From: Betaproteobacteria bacterium
Lineage (GTDB): Bacteria; Pseudomonadota; Gammaproteobacteria; Burkholderiales; SG8-39
Assembly (NCBI GenBank): GCA_004298385.1
Contig: SCTX01000036.1
Location: forward strand, 1-41,468
Direction of reading: 5' to 3'
DNA: 41,468 nt
Made by a program: the position numbers and the translations under genes. The notes below the pieces were generated by a model. That model saw only the letters and a program-made list of their open reading frames with translations, had not been told where the DNA came from and did not search any database. Shown here in pieces: positions 17,782 through 26,390 of the stretch; within the stretch, counting starts at the first letter, position 1, and every line of letters starts with the position of its first letter.

Positions 17782-17830
17782 GGTTCCTCTATGAATTGCG
17801 TTGTCGTCGAAGGTGATGTGTTGTTGAACC

Positions 17831-17859
17831 TTGGCTTGAGCGCGCAGGTCAGGTATCAT
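17831..17859 (+). promoter_or_regulatory. Sigma70-like promoter candidate for the arsR remnant
   Basis: TTGGCT at 17831-17836 and TATCAT at 17854-17859 are spaced by 17 bp and point to the arsR fragment. The operator palindrome begins 3 bp downstream, over the expected transcription start, as in ArsR autorepression. Confidence 0.42.
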
Positions 17860-17861
17860 TC

Positions 17862-17889
17862 TACTACTCAACTAAGGAGTTGAATAGTA
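17862..17889. promoter_or_regulatory. Operator-like inverted repeat between divergent arsR and methyltransferase remnants
   Basis: TACTACTCAACT (17862-17873) and AGTTGAATAGTA (17878-17889) form a 12-bp inverted repeat with one mismatch and a 4-bp spacer. It lies between the truncated methyltransferase and the truncated ArsR gene. ArsR-family repressors bind such AT-rich dyads at their own promoters, so this is the likely operator of the original divergon. Confidence 0.58.
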
Positions 17890-17905
17890 AGAGGCCGCGG
17901 CCGCG

Positions 17906-18064
17906 ATGTCAACAGGCAATTTCAAGCAGGACGTGCATGCCCAGTTCGCCCGGGTGGGGAAGGCCCTGTCAAACGGCAACCGGCTGGAGTTGCTGGAGTT
18001 CGTCGCGCAGGGGGCGCGCAGTTGGATCGGCGGACATTTCGCTCTCTTACTCAGCCGCGCGTAG
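17906..18064 (+). pseudogene. Truncated ArsR-family transcriptional regulator (N-terminal fragment)
   Basis: A 52-residue frame. Its first 38 residues (FKQDVHAQFARVGKALS, then NRLELLEFVAQGAR) are the start of ArsR-family winged-helix regulators, resembling the ArsR-rhodanese type. The sequence then departs into an unrelated WIGGHFALL tail and stops, before the recognition helix, so it cannot bind DNA as a normal ArsR. AAGAGG lies upstream of the ATG at a somewhat long distance. Together with the methyltransferase fragment it suggests that both genes of a divergent pair lost their 3' ends. Confidence 0.62.
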
Positions 18065-18089
18065 CGCACGCGCGGTTGGACCGGCAGCG

Positions 18090-19334
18090 CTATTTCACCA
18101 GACCCAGGCGCCGGTACATCGGCCGGATCGCCGCGCGCCAGGACTCAAGCCGCAGGGCGAAGGCCATTGCGGCGAGGGTGCACAGCGAGCCAAAGATGAG
18201 CAGGGTGAGCGGCGCGCCGATGTGGCTGGCGATCGAACCGGCAATGAAGTTGCCCACCGGCGCCATGCCGATGAAACACATGCCGTATATGCTCACCACC
18301 CGGCCTCGTTTGTCTTCGTCGGCGATGCTCTGCAGGATGGTATTGGTGGAGGTCGCGGTGGCGAACAGGCCGAAGCCTATGGGTAGCATCAGCGCGAGCG
18401 ACAGCGGCAGCAGGCGCGACTGCGAGAACAGCGCGAGGCCGATGCCGGCGCAAAAGCTTGCCGTTATGATCACGCGCGACAACCCGGCGAGCGAAGTTCG
18501 ATTCGCCAGATACGCCGTGCCGCAGAGCGCGCCCAAGGCGGACGCGCTGATAAGCAGACCCAAAGTGCGGGCATCGCCGCCGAAGATCTCGCGGGCGAAG
18601 ATCGGCATCAGCTGTTGAACGGGGAAGGTGGTCAGGCTCACCGCCGCCAGCAGCAGCAGCAGGCGCCGGCTCGGTAGAAAGCCGAACGCATAGCCAAAGC
18701 CCTGCTTCAGCCCTCCGATCCAGTGCGTGTGGCGAGCGTGCGCAGCCGTCGGTTTCACTCGCATCATCAGCAGGGCGACGATCAGCGCCAGGTAGGACAG
18801 CGCGTTGAGCATGAAGCACGCGGCTTCGCCGGCGTAGGCGAGCACCACGCCGGCGATGCTGGGGCCGACGAAGCGCGCGCTGTGCATGATCATCGAGTTG
18901 AGCGCAATGGCGTTTGGCAGGTGTTCCCTGGTCTCCACCATTTCCAGCAGGAAAGCGCCGCGGCTGGGGTTGTCGAAAGCGTTGACGGTGCCGAGGAACA
19001 GCGACAGCGCGATGATATGCCAGGCTTCGATCATGCCGGCACCGGTGAGTGCAGCCAGCAGCAGCGCCGGCGCCAGCGCCAGCGCCTGGGTGAGCAGCAG
19101 CAGCCTGCGGCGGTTGAACCGATCCACCCAGACGCCGGCAAAGGGCGAGACCAGCAGCATCGGAATCTGCAGCGCGAAACCAGTCAAACCCAGCATGAAC
19201 GCCGAGTTGGTGAGCCGGTACATCAGCCAGGAGATGGCGATGTGCTGCATCCAGGTGCCGGTCATCGACAGCGTCTGGCCGATGAAGAACAGGCGGAAGT
19301 TGCGATGCTGGAAACCGCGCAGAATCGGATGCAT
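18090..19334 (-). CDS. MFS transporter (MFS_3/enterobactin-exporter-like)
   Basis: The 414-residue protein has about twelve transmembrane helices. The start region with NFRLFFIGQTLSMTGTWMQ, the AGVWVDRFNRRRLL motif between helices 2 and 3 and the NAFDNPSRGAFLLEMV segment are typical of the MFS_3 family, to which EntS belongs. Substrate is unknown; exporters of this type carry siderophores or drugs. ATG 19334 was chosen because it gives this conserved N-terminus and lies 8 bp after the valS stop; the longer frame overlaps valS. Probably co-transcribed with valS. Confidence 0.88.
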   Translation of the reverse strand: MHPILRGFQHRNFRLFFIGQTLSMTGTWMQHIAISWLMYRLTNSAFMLGLTGFALQIPMLLVSPFAGVWVDRFNRRRLLLLTQALALAPALLLAALTGAGMIEAWHIIALSLFLGTVNAFDNPSRGAFLLEMVETREHLPNAIALNSMIMHSARFVGPSIAGVVLAYAGEAACFMLNALSYLALIVALLMMRVKPTAAHARHTHWIGGLKQGFGYAFGFLPSRRLLLLLAAVSLTTFPVQQLMPIFAREIFGGDARTLGLLISASALGALCGTAYLANRTSLAGLSRVIITASFCAGIGLALFSQSRLLPLSLALMLPIGFGLFATATSTNTILQSIADEDKRGRVVSIYGMCFIGMAPVGNFIAGSIASHIGAPLTLLIFGSLCTLAAMAFALRLESWRAAIRPMYRRLGLVK

Positions 19335-19342
19335 GGCCGCGC

Positions 19343-22117
19343 TCAGCCTAGTTTGGCGAGCTGGGGCTTCAGGTGTTCCAGCGTGATGGCGAATGCGGCC
19401 AGGCGCTCCTGCTCCTGCGCCACCACCTGGGCCGGCGCGCGCCCGACGAAGCCGGCGTTGGCGAGCTTGCCTTTGGCCTTGGCGATTTCGCCTTCGAGCC
19501 GGGAGATTTCCTTTTGCAGGCGCTCGCGCTCGGCCGCCTTGTCGATTTCGATCTTGAGCATCAAGCGGCACTCGCCCACCACGGCGACGGGCGCGTCGGC
19601 GTCCGGCAAGGTTTCAACCACGCTTACCTCGGTGAGCCTGGCCAGGAACTTGATGTAGGGAGAGAGCGCTTTCAGCCTCGCCTTGTCGCCGGTGGCGAGC
19701 AGGGGAATACGCTGCGCCGGGGACACGTTCATTTCGCCGCGCAAATTGCGGCAGGCGTTGACGATGTCCTTCAACGCCGCAAGCTGCGCTTCGGCCGCGG
19801 GGTCGATGCGCTCGGCTTGCGACCGCGGGTAAGGCGCAAGCATGACGCTCCGGCCCGCGCGCCCCGCCAGCGGCGCGATTTTCTGCCACAGCTCTTCGGT
19901 GATGAAGGGAATGACCGGATGGGCGAGCCGCAACACCGCTTCCAGCACCCGCACCAGGGTGCGCCGGGTTGCGCGCTGCTCGGCCTCGCCACCGCTTTGC
20001 AGTTGCACCTTGGCCAGCTCCAGATACCAGTCGCAGTATTCGTCCCAGACGAACTCGTACAGGGCGCGCGCAGCGAGGTCGAAGCGATAACTGTCGAAGC
20101 CCTCGCACACCTCCTTTTCCGCGCGCTGCAGCCGGCTCACGATCCAGCGGTCGACGACCGAAGGCGCGAGCGGCAGGGACTCGTCCGTGCCGCAGTCCTT
20201 GCCCTCGGTGTTTATCAGCACGAAGCGCGTCGCGTTCCACAGTTTGTTGCAGAAGTTGCGGTAGCCTTCGCAGCGGCCGAGGTCGAAGTTGAGCGTGCGC
20301 GCAAAGCTCGCGAGCGAGGCGAAGGTGAAGCGCAGCGCGTCGGCGCCGAACGAAGGGATGCCATTGGCGTAGTTCCTGCGCACGTATTTCTCGACCTTCG
20401 CCTTGTGGCTGGCGAGCATCAGACCCTGGGTCGATTTTTCGAGCAGCGCGTCGAAGCCGACGCCGTCGATCAGGTCGAGCGGGTCCAGGGTGTTGCCCTT
20501 GGACTTGGACATTTTCTGGCCCTCTGCGTCGCGCACCAGGGCATTGATGTAGACGTGGCGGAACGGAACTTTGCCGGTGAAATGCAGAGTCATCATGATC
20601 ATGCGCGCGACCCAGAAGAAGATGATGTCGAAGCCCGTGACCAGCACCGAGGACGGCAGGAAGGCTTCGAGGTCGCGCGTTTTTTCCGGCCAGCCGAGCG
20701 AGCTGAACGGCACCAGGGCGGAGGAGAACCAGGTGTCGAGCACGTCTTCGTCACGCTTGAGCTTGCCCGAGTATCCTGCTGCGGCAGCCTGGGCCCGGGC
20801 TTCGGCTTCGCTGCGCGCGACGTACACCTTGCCCTCATCATCGTACCAGGCCGGGAGCTGGTGACCCCACCAGAGCTGGCGCGATATGCACCAGTCCTGG
20901 ATATTTTCCAGCCAGTGGTTGTAGGTCGTGGTCCAGTGATCGGGAAAGAACTGCACTTCGCCCGCGGCCACCGCGTCCAGGCCGCGTTTCGCCAGAGCGT
21001 CCATTTTCACGAACCACTGGTCGGTGAGCATGGGTTCGACGATCACGCCGGTGCGGCCCGAACGCGGCACCCTCAGTTTGTACGGCTTTTCCGAAACCAG
21101 AAATCCCTGGGTGTCGAGGTCTTCGAGAATGCGCTTGCGTGCCTCGAAGCGGTCGAGCCCACGGTAGGCCGCCGGAGCGTTGTCGTTGATCCTGGCGTCC
21201 AGCGCGAGAACGTTGATCTGCGGGAGGCCATGCCTGTGGCCGATCTGGTAGTCGTTGAAATCGTGCGCCGGCGTGATCTTGACGCAGCCGGTGCCGAATG
21301 CGGGATCGACGTAATCGTCGGCGATCACCGGGATCGAGCGGCCGGTGAGGGGCAGAACAACTTGCTTGCCGAGCAGTGCGGCGTAGCGTTCGTCCTTGGG
21401 GTTGACGGCGACGGCGACGTCGCCGAGCATGGTTTCCGGACGGGTGGTGGCGACCGTCACCGCGCCCGTTCCGTCCTCGAACGGATAGCGGATTTCCCAG
21501 ATCTTGCCGTCTTCCTCTTCGCTGTCGACCTCGAGGTCGGATACCGCCGTGCCCAGCACCGGGTCCCAGTTGACCAGGCGTTTGCCGCGGTAAATGAGAC
21601 CTTCATCGTGCAGGCGCACGAACACCTCGATCACGGCGCGTGACATTTTCGCGTCCATGGTGAAGTAGCCGGCGTGCTGGCCGTCGGTGTCGGCATAGGT
21701 CCAGTTGGCCGAGGCGCCCAGGCGCCGCATCTGCCGGGTGATGGTCGAGCCCGACTGTTGTTTCCATTCCCACACGCGCTCGCGGAATTTCTCACGGCCG
21801 AGGTCGTGGCGGGTCTTGCCCTCGGCCTGCAACTGGCCCTCGACCACGATCTGGGTCGCGATGCCCGCATGGTCGGTGCCGGCCACCCAGTTCGTATTGA
21901 ATCCGCGCATGCGGTGGTAGCGCACCAGCGTGTCCATCAGCGTCTGCTGGAACGCGTGCCCCATGTGCAGGGTGCCGGTCACGTTGGGCGGCGGCAGTTG
22001 GATGCAATAGGGCGGTTGCGCGGGGTCCACCGAATGCGCGAAATAGCCGCGGCGTTCCCATTCGGGATACCAATATGCCTCGATGGCATGCGGTTCAAAG
22101 CTCTTGGCTAATTCCAT
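19343..22117 (-). CDS. valS: Valyl-tRNA synthetase
   Basis: The 924-residue class Ia synthetase has a full domain set: the HIGH-type motif [13 protein letters not shown] (HMGH at residues 51-54), the editing domain inserted in the Rossmann fold (including [10 protein letters not shown]), the KMSKSKGN loop, the anticodon-binding domain, and the C-terminal coiled coil (about the last 65 residues) that contacts the tRNA elbow. Length is normal for a bacterial ValRS. It charges tRNA-Val and hydrolyses mischarged Thr-tRNA-Val. It is followed 8 bp later by the MFS gene. Confidence 0.98.
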   Translation of the reverse strand: MELAKSFEPHAIEAYWYPEWERRGYFAHSVDPAQPPYCIQLPPPNVTGTLHMGHAFQQTLMDTLVRYHRMRGFNTNWVAGTDHAGIATQIVVEGQLQAEGKTRHDLGREKFRERVWEWKQQSGSTITRQMRRLGASANWTYADTDGQHAGYFTMDAKMSRAVIEVFVRLHDEGLIYRGKRLVNWDPVLGTAVSDLEVDSEEEDGKIWEIRYPFEDGTGAVTVATTRPETMLGDVAVAVNPKDERYAALLGKQVVLPLTGRSIPVIADDYVDPAFGTGCVKITPAHDFNDYQIGHRHGLPQINVLALDARINDNAPAAYRGLDRFEARKRILEDLDTQGFLVSEKPYKLRVPRSGRTGVIVEPMLTDQWFVKMDALAKRGLDAVAAGEVQFFPDHWTTTYNHWLENIQDWCISRQLWWGHQLPAWYDDEGKVYVARSEAEARAQAAAAGYSGKLKRDEDVLDTWFSSALVPFSSLGWPEKTRDLEAFLPSSVLVTGFDIIFFWVARMIMMTLHFTGKVPFRHVYINALVRDAEGQKMSKSKGNTLDPLDLIDGVGFDALLEKSTQGLMLASHKAKVEKYVRRNYANGIPSFGADALRFTFASLASFARTLNFDLGRCEGYRNFCNKLWNATRFVLINTEGKDCGTDESLPLAPSVVDRWIVSRLQRAEKEVCEGFDSYRFDLAARALYEFVWDEYCDWYLELAKVQLQSGGEAEQRATRRTLVRVLEAVLRLAHPVIPFITEELWQKIAPLAGRAGRSVMLAPYPRSQAERIDPAAEAQLAALKDIVNACRNLRGEMNVSPAQRIPLLATGDKARLKALSPYIKFLARLTEVSVVETLPDADAPVAVVGECRLMLKIEIDKAAERERLQKEISRLEGEIAKAKGKLANAGFVGRAPAQVVAQEQERLAAFAITLEHLKPQLAKLG

Positions 22118-22248
22118 CTATTGTTCTTGGGAGAAAAGCGATCGGCTCGAATGAGCGAAACGCGAATTATAGCGGATTGATGCGGCTATTCACGGTGCCG
22201 TAAATACCGTCGCGTGCCGGGAGCGGCCATTGCGCGCTCGCGCGCGCC

Positions 22249-22299
22249 AACCGTCTTTTCTGGACGGATAAAAAGCGCATCCGTCCAGAAAAGACGGTT
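22249..22299. repeat. Perfect 21-bp inverted repeat with nested dyads
   Basis: Arms 22249-22269 and 22279-22299 are perfect inverted copies around a 9-base AT-rich loop. Each arm is itself a dyad, CCGTC-7 bases-GACGG, so CCGTC/GACGG occurs four times at 22251, 22263, 22281 and 22293. The RNA or single strand could fold as one long hairpin or two short ones. No T-run follows on either strand, so it is not a standard terminator. It lies in the degraded spacer between valS and the NUDIX gene. Origin unknown: REP-like palindrome, relic of a small mobile element, or a regulatory switch. Confidence 0.75.
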
Positions 22300-22414
22300 C
22301 CTGATAAAAGCAACAACGGCTTGCGGTAGATGTCATACAAGTTCAAGCGCCACAGCTCGATGCATCCTCCGACGTCCCATCCCACGGACGCGTCGAACAT
22401 TTTAGTCATTCACG

Positions 22415-22597
22415 TCAGGCTGTGCGCCAGCTTCGGAATCTCCTGCGACGGCACCGTGGTGATTTGGTAAGTTTCTTGCGCGTACGGCTCTCCGATAACG
22501 CGTCGATCCGCTCGGCGATCAGACAGTCCTCCAGGATTTCGTAGTAACCGGCCACTGTGGTGTGGGGCACGCCGAGTTCCTGGGCGATGCCGCTCAT
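22415..22597 (-). pseudogene. Remnant of a DUF4143-type AAA+ ATPase (COG1373)
   Basis: A 60-residue frame whose first 48 residues (IAQELGVPHTTVAGYYEIL, then EDCLIAERI and RTRKKLTKSPR) match the helix-turn-helix-like segment at the start of the C-terminal DUF4143 domain of COG1373 ATPases. The P-loop ATPase domain upstream and the rest of DUF4143 downstream are missing, and the reading changes after KSPR. Its start overlaps the NUDIX stop. The rest of 22118-22593 contains the nested palindrome and a minus-strand open frame (22167-22409) that I do not recognise. Confidence 0.6.
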
Positions 22598-23421
22598 GCC
22601 GGTACCGGATCCGGTCCCGGCAAGTGGTCATAGCCCGGCTGGCCGGGCAGCACCGGACGCACCGTGCCGTCGGGAAATTTCGCTCGCCGGGGCAGGATGG
22701 CCGGGATGTCCCGCTCGGTACGGGCATAGGCCATAAGCTCGGCGGTGGTGGAAAAGGGTAGTAAGGCCTTGATGTTGCTCAAGGTGGGAAAGATGATATT
22801 GTATTGCCCGCTTTTGGCCCGGTCGATGGCCTCCTGGGGGCGTAGCCAGGCATGATCCACGGTTTCCTTTTCGTCGTGGAAACCGACTTGATTTTTCGGG
22901 GCGGCGGAGACGAAGAAACGAGTGTCGAAGCGTCGCGGAGAAGCGGCCGGGGTAATCCAGTGGGCGAAGTAGGCCACCCGGTCGGTGGCCAGCCGCAATC
23001 CTTCCTTGAGGCAAAGCTCCGCCAGGTTATGTTCCCCCCCATGGAGCGTCTTGCGGTAGCCATCGAAGCGCTCCGCCGCTTCCGGGTCCGCGAGAGAGAG
23101 CAATTGCCCGTTGCGGTCATAGGCCATGAACAGCCCCGCCTCCTCGAAGCACTCCCGAACCGCCGCCACCCAGTAGGCCAGCCCGCCGTTTGCCACCTTC
23201 AACTGCCGACTGGCTTCCGCGTCCGTCAAGCCCACGCACAGCGCAGCGGCTTGCGGGCTGCTATCGTGCTTGTCCAGCCCGCCGCCGGGAAAAACGTAAG
23301 CCCCGCCGACGAAGTCGGAGTTGAGGCTGCGCTGCATCATAAAGATCTCGATTCCCTGGGCGCCATCCCTGGCCAGAATGAGGGTTGCCGCGGGACGGGG
23401 GGTGACGGGCTGCTGGCTCAT
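22594..23421 (-). CDS. NUDIX hydrolase (NUDT19-like)
   Basis: The 275-residue protein has an N-terminal beta-strand, FPGGGLDKHD, and then, after an insertion of about 50 residues, the NUDIX box remainder AAVRECFEEAG (metal-binding REx2EE pattern). A long insertion between the GG and the RExxEE parts is seen in the NUDT19-like branch, whose members hydrolyse CoA or related diphosphates. Substrate here is unproven. ATG 23421 was chosen for its AGGAGG six bases upstream. It is divergent from an enoyl-CoA hydratase, which would fit acyl-CoA turnover. The last residues may be affected by the junction with the ATPase remnant. Confidence 0.87.
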   Translation of the reverse strand: MSQQPVTPRPAATLILARDGAQGIEIFMMQRSLNSDFVGGAYVFPGGGLDKHDSSPQAAALCVGLTDAEASRQLKVANGGLAYWVAAVRECFEEAGLFMAYDRNGQLLSLADPEAAERFDGYRKTLHGGEHNLAELCLKEGLRLATDRVAYFAHWITPAASPRRFDTRFFVSAAPKNQVGFHDEKETVDHAWLRPQEAIDRAKSGQYNIIFPTLSNIKALLPFSTTAELMAYARTERDIPAILPRRAKFPDGTVRPVLPGQPGYDHLPGPDPVPA

Positions 23422-23592
23422 GGAATTCCTCCTCAAAGAGTGCGAAATCGAACTGACTCCATGATAACGGATATGCCGCCGGATGAGGGAAAGAGGGAGT
23501 AAAGTGGCCGTGATGTTTTCGCGCAGCTCGGCAGATAGGTTCTCGCCGGAAACGAAGACTTGGCTAAATACATTTTATACGAGGAGAACACC

Positions 23593-24402
23593 ATGCCTTT
23601 CATCGACGCCCTGTTCCAGGTGCAAGACGGAGTCGCCGTTTTCACCATGAACAACCCCAAGGCGCGCAACGCCCTGACCACCCCCATGATGCAAAACGAC
23701 TTCCCCGCCCTGGTGGCGGAAGTCAAGGCCAACCCGGAGATCCGCGCCCTGATCCTCACCGGCGCCGGCGGCATGTTCAGCGCCGGGGGCGACATCAAAT
23801 TCATGAAGGCACGCCGCAACCTGACGGTCCCCGAGCGCAACAAGACACTCGACAACGCGTATCAATGGCTGCCGGAACTGGTGGATTTGCCGGTGCCGGT
23901 GGTGGCGGCGGTGGACGGTTTCGCTTTCGGCGCGGGACTCAGCATCGCGCTGACCGCCGACTTGATCCTGGCCAGCGAGCGAGCCCGTTTCAGTTGCGTG
24001 TTCGGCCGTGTCGGGCTGGTGCCCGACATGGGCATCATGCACACTCTGCCGCGTTTCATCGGCTTGCAAAAGGCCAAGGAATTGATTTTCACCGCCCGCT
24101 CCTTCGGCGCAACGGAGGCCCAGACGCTGGGATTGGTGCACAGCATCCATGCTCCCGAAGCGCTGATGGCCGCCGCGCAAAACCTGGCGGGGCGCTTTCG
24201 CCACGCTTCCCGGCTGGCCATCCGCAATGCCAAGCGGGTGCTGCACCAATCCTACAGCCAGGATTTCCGCACGCTGGGCATCATGGAGATGGGGGCTCAG
24301 TCCGAAGCACGGGAATCGGACTACCACCTGCAGGCGGTGGACCGCTTCCTCGACAAGCAGCCCGCGCTGTTCGACTGGGATGCCATGGACAAGGCGCGGT
24401 AG
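23593..24402 (+). CDS. Enoyl-CoA hydratase/isomerase (crotonase family)
   Basis: The 269-residue crotonase-fold protein has the two oxyanion-hole segments (FSAGGDIKFM and DGFAFGAGLSIAL) and the GRVGLVPDMG region where classical hydratases carry the second catalytic acid; here that site reads Asp. The substrate cannot be told from sequence. ATG 23593 was chosen for GAGGAG seven bases upstream; an in-frame TTG at 23560 is the alternative. It is a single plus-strand gene, divergent from the NUDIX hydrolase, ended by a GC hairpin at 24455-24477. Confidence 0.9.
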   Translation: MPFIDALFQVQDGVAVFTMNNPKARNALTTPMMQNDFPALVAEVKANPEIRALILTGAGGMFSAGGDIKFMKARRNLTVPERNKTLDNAYQWLPELVDLPVPVVAAVDGFAFGAGLSIALTADLILASERARFSCVFGRVGLVPDMGIMHTLPRFIGLQKAKELIFTARSFGATEAQTLGLVHSIHAPEALMAAAQNLAGRFRHASRLAIRNAKRVLHQSYSQDFRTLGIMEMGAQSEARESDYHLQAVDRFLDKQPALFDWDAMDKAR

Positions 24403-24454
24403 GCGCAGGAAGCTCTTGAGCAAGTCCGCCGTTCGCCTGAGTAGCGCCAGAGTG

Positions 24455-24477
24455 AACGGCGGCGCCCTGCCGCCGTT
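24455..24477. terminator. GC-rich hairpin after the enoyl-CoA hydratase gene
   Basis: A perfect 9-bp stem (24455-24463 with 24469-24477) closes a 5-base loop, 52 bp after the stop codon. The stem is rich in GC but only TT follows, so termination would be weak or rho-assisted. Confidence 0.4.
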
Positions 24478-24499
24478 ATGAGCTACGCGGAGCGGCCCG

Positions 24500-24688
24500 T
24501 CACAGGCATTGACCCAGGCCCAAGGTGGCCCGGACTTCATCGGAATGCAGGATGGCTTCCAAGTGCCGGCGGTTTTCCGCCAGCCCGCTCCGGTCCTGCT
24601 CCGGGTGCCACAGATGAAACACCGGGGCGGCGACAGTTGCATAGGAACGGACCCGGCGCATGATTGGCTTCACCCGGGTGAAGTGCAT
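24500..24688 (-). pseudogene. C-terminal remnant of a glycosyltransferase (Glyco_transf_7C-like)
   Basis: A 62-residue frame with VAAPVFHLWHPEQDRSGLAE and NRRHLEAIL, then VRATLGL, resembling the C-terminal end of family-2 glycosyltransferases with a galactosyltransferase-like tail. The catalytic part is absent. The frame is open further back to 24742, where the in-frame stop of the dienelactone-hydrolase gene lies; no ribosome-binding site is visible. Apart from this and the hairpin, 24403-24742 holds nothing I can identify. Confidence 0.48.
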
Positions 24689-24742
24689 GCGGGAAGGAAA
24701 AAGTTCAACAGTGGCACCCTGGCGCGCACCGGGATACCGAAG

Positions 24743-25474
24743 TCAGCCGATATTGCGCTTGAGCAGCGCGAACAGGCGCTCCCAGTGCCGCTCGGCGCTC
24801 GGTTTGTGGAAAATGCCTTCGCGCTGCGGAAAGGCGAAGCCGTGCTCCGCGCCCTGGTACCACTCGACACGATGGCGCAGGTTGGGGATGGATTTCAGGT
24901 GCGCTTCCAGTTTGTCGATCATTTCCTTCGGCGCGTACTTGTCGGTCTCGGCGCAGCCAAAGTAGAGTTCGCCCCGCACCTTGTCCGCGCCGTGATGCGG
25001 CGAGTCTTTGTCATCGGTCGCAAGGCGCACGCCGTAGAACGACGCGGCGCACTTGACGCGCTCGGGAAAGCGGCCCGCCGCGGCGAACACGAAAGGACCG
25101 CTCATGCAGTAGCCCACAATACCGAGCGCGCTCGCTTTGGCCTCGTTGCGGCCATCGACGAAATCGAGCATCGCCTGCGTGTCGCGCATCACCAAATCGG
25201 TGGACAGCTGCTGCATCATTTCGAACATGCGCTTAAAGCCTTCCTCGTCGCGCACCATGACAAACTCGCGCGTCTTGCGGTAATACAGGTTCGGCAACAC
25301 GACGTAGTAGCCCACCGTGGCGATGCGCCGCGCCATGTCGTGCAGTTCCTCGCGCTTGCCGGGCGCATCCATGTAAAAGAGCACCACTGGAAACGGCCCG
25401 CCTTCTTCCGGATGTGTGATGAATGCGTTCATCGCGCCATCGGCGGTACGGATATCGAGATCGTGTTCAATCAT
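24743..25474 (-). CDS. Dienelactone hydrolase family protein
   Basis: The 243-residue alpha/beta hydrolase has the family Cys-Asp-His triad: Cys123 in GYCMSG, Asp177 in ETDKYAP and His210 in GAEHGFAF. Length and motifs fit the dienelactone hydrolase family (carboxymethylenebutenolidase in chloroaromatic degradation), but many members have other ester or lactone substrates and no aromatic-degradation gene is adjacent. AAGGAGG stands six bases before the ATG. It follows the small 25501-25905 gene on the same strand. Confidence 0.9.
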   Translation of the reverse strand: MIEHDLDIRTADGAMNAFITHPEEGGPFPVVLFYMDAPGKREELHDMARRIATVGYYVVLPNLYYRKTREFVMVRDEEGFKRMFEMMQQLSTDLVMRDTQAMLDFVDGRNEAKASALGIVGYCMSGPFVFAAAGRFPERVKCAASFYGVRLATDDKDSPHHGADKVRGELYFGCAETDKYAPKEMIDKLEAHLKSIPNLRHRVEWYQGAEHGFAFPQREGIFHKPSAERHWERLFALLKRNIG

Positions 25475-25500
25475 GCGCGCCTCCTTCGTGACTTATCGCT

Positions 25501-25905
25501 TTATTTGCGCCGCTCGATTTCCCGCTCGACAGCGGTGCCGATGGCGTCGCTTAGGATTTCCCGTGCAATCAGTTGCAGGTCGCTGCGCAGGTCGTTTAAA
25601 AGCCGTTCGACCGGCGGCGCCAGGCTATCCTTCAGTCGTTGCTCGATCAGGGCATCGATCTCGGGCTGCAACCCGGCGAGCAGCGATGCGCGGATGCTCG
25701 CCGCAAGCGCGTCGATCTGCTCCTCCTTCTCAGGCGCGGACAGGACAAGCTCGGTCAGCACGGGCAGATCGTCGCCGCCAGGGAGGATCTCCACCACTTC
25801 GTCCAGGACCGGAATCTCGGCATACGGCTCGGCCGCCGTGCGCGACGGGCGGTGGCGCGCCATCAGGGCGTCGGCCTTGCCGAGCAGATCTTCGGGCTCA
25901 GCCAT
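25501..25905 (-). CDS. Conserved hypothetical protein downstream of holC
   Basis: The 134-residue acidic, mostly helical protein has no signal peptide or membrane segment. The N-terminal third is Pro/Glu-rich with repeated acidic stretches; the rest is predicted alpha-helical (QIDALAASIRASLL, PPVERLLNDLR and a basic EREIERRK end). I do not recognise a domain. The ATG overlaps the holC stop by 8 bp, so it is translationally coupled to the polymerase chi subunit. Confidence 0.78.
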   Translation of the reverse strand: MAEPEDLLGKADALMARHRPSRTAAEPYAEIPVLDEVVEILPGGDDLPVLTELVLSAPEKEEQIDALAASIRASLLAGLQPEIDALIEQRLKDSLAPPVERLLNDLRSDLQLIAREILSDAIGTAVEREIERRK

Positions 25906-26326
25906 TGGTCTTGGACAAGTCGTGATTCACGATTTCGTAGCCGCGGTCGCGGTAAAAGCGGAAGCGCCCGCGCGCCGCCTCGCGGTCTTCGTCGTCGCGG
26001 CCGACGATCTCCACCAGGCGCCGGAAGCGGCTGAACGCGGGCGGCCATTGTGGGTGCAGATTCAGCAACACCTCGTCATGCGGTGTGTCCTCGGGATCGT
26101 GGGTGATAAGCACCGGGGTCTGGGCGGCGAGCGGACTGCGTGTCATGCAGTGCGGCAGAAAGCCCGCGGCTTGCCAGGTCCAGAGCAAGCGGTCGATTCG
26201 CTGCGCGCCGGCCTCGTCGGCGGTGTAGATCAGCACGCGCAATTTTTGCTGCGCCGCTTTGGCCGACAGGCGGCAGGCCACCTGCAGTTTGTCTTCGGCC
26301 TCGAAGTAGAAGTCGATGCGTGTCAT
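25898..26326 (-). CDS. holC: DNA polymerase III subunit chi
   Basis: The 142-residue protein begins RIDFYFEAEDKLQVACRL and has the LRVLIYTADEAGAQRIDRLLW and PQWPPAFSRFRRLVEIV segments typical of HolC. Chi binds single-stranded-DNA-binding protein and links it to the clamp loader through psi. It lies 64 bp after pepA on the same strand, a common pepA-holC order in proteobacteria, and overlaps the next gene. Confidence 0.93.
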   Translation of the reverse strand: MTRIDFYFEAEDKLQVACRLSAKAAQQKLRVLIYTADEAGAQRIDRLLWTWQAAGFLPHCMTRSPLAAQTPVLITHDPEDTPHDEVLLNLHPQWPPAFSRFRRLVEIVGRDDEDREAARGRFRFYRDRGYEIVNHDLSKTNG

Positions 26327-26390
26327 TGGCGAGCGCGGACCAATGCGGGACGCAAAGCCATTGAGCCGCGGCGCTGTTCGTTCGCCCCAC

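Noticed and set aside
19373-21643. Plus-strand open frame of 756 codons opposite valS
   Set aside because: Antisense shadow of valyl-tRNA synthetase; no domain or ribosome-binding site.
22167-22409. Minus-strand frame with a GWDVGG motif in the valS-NUDIX spacer
   Set aside because: Only a short motif is suggestive; the frame runs through the nested palindrome and has no recognisable domain.
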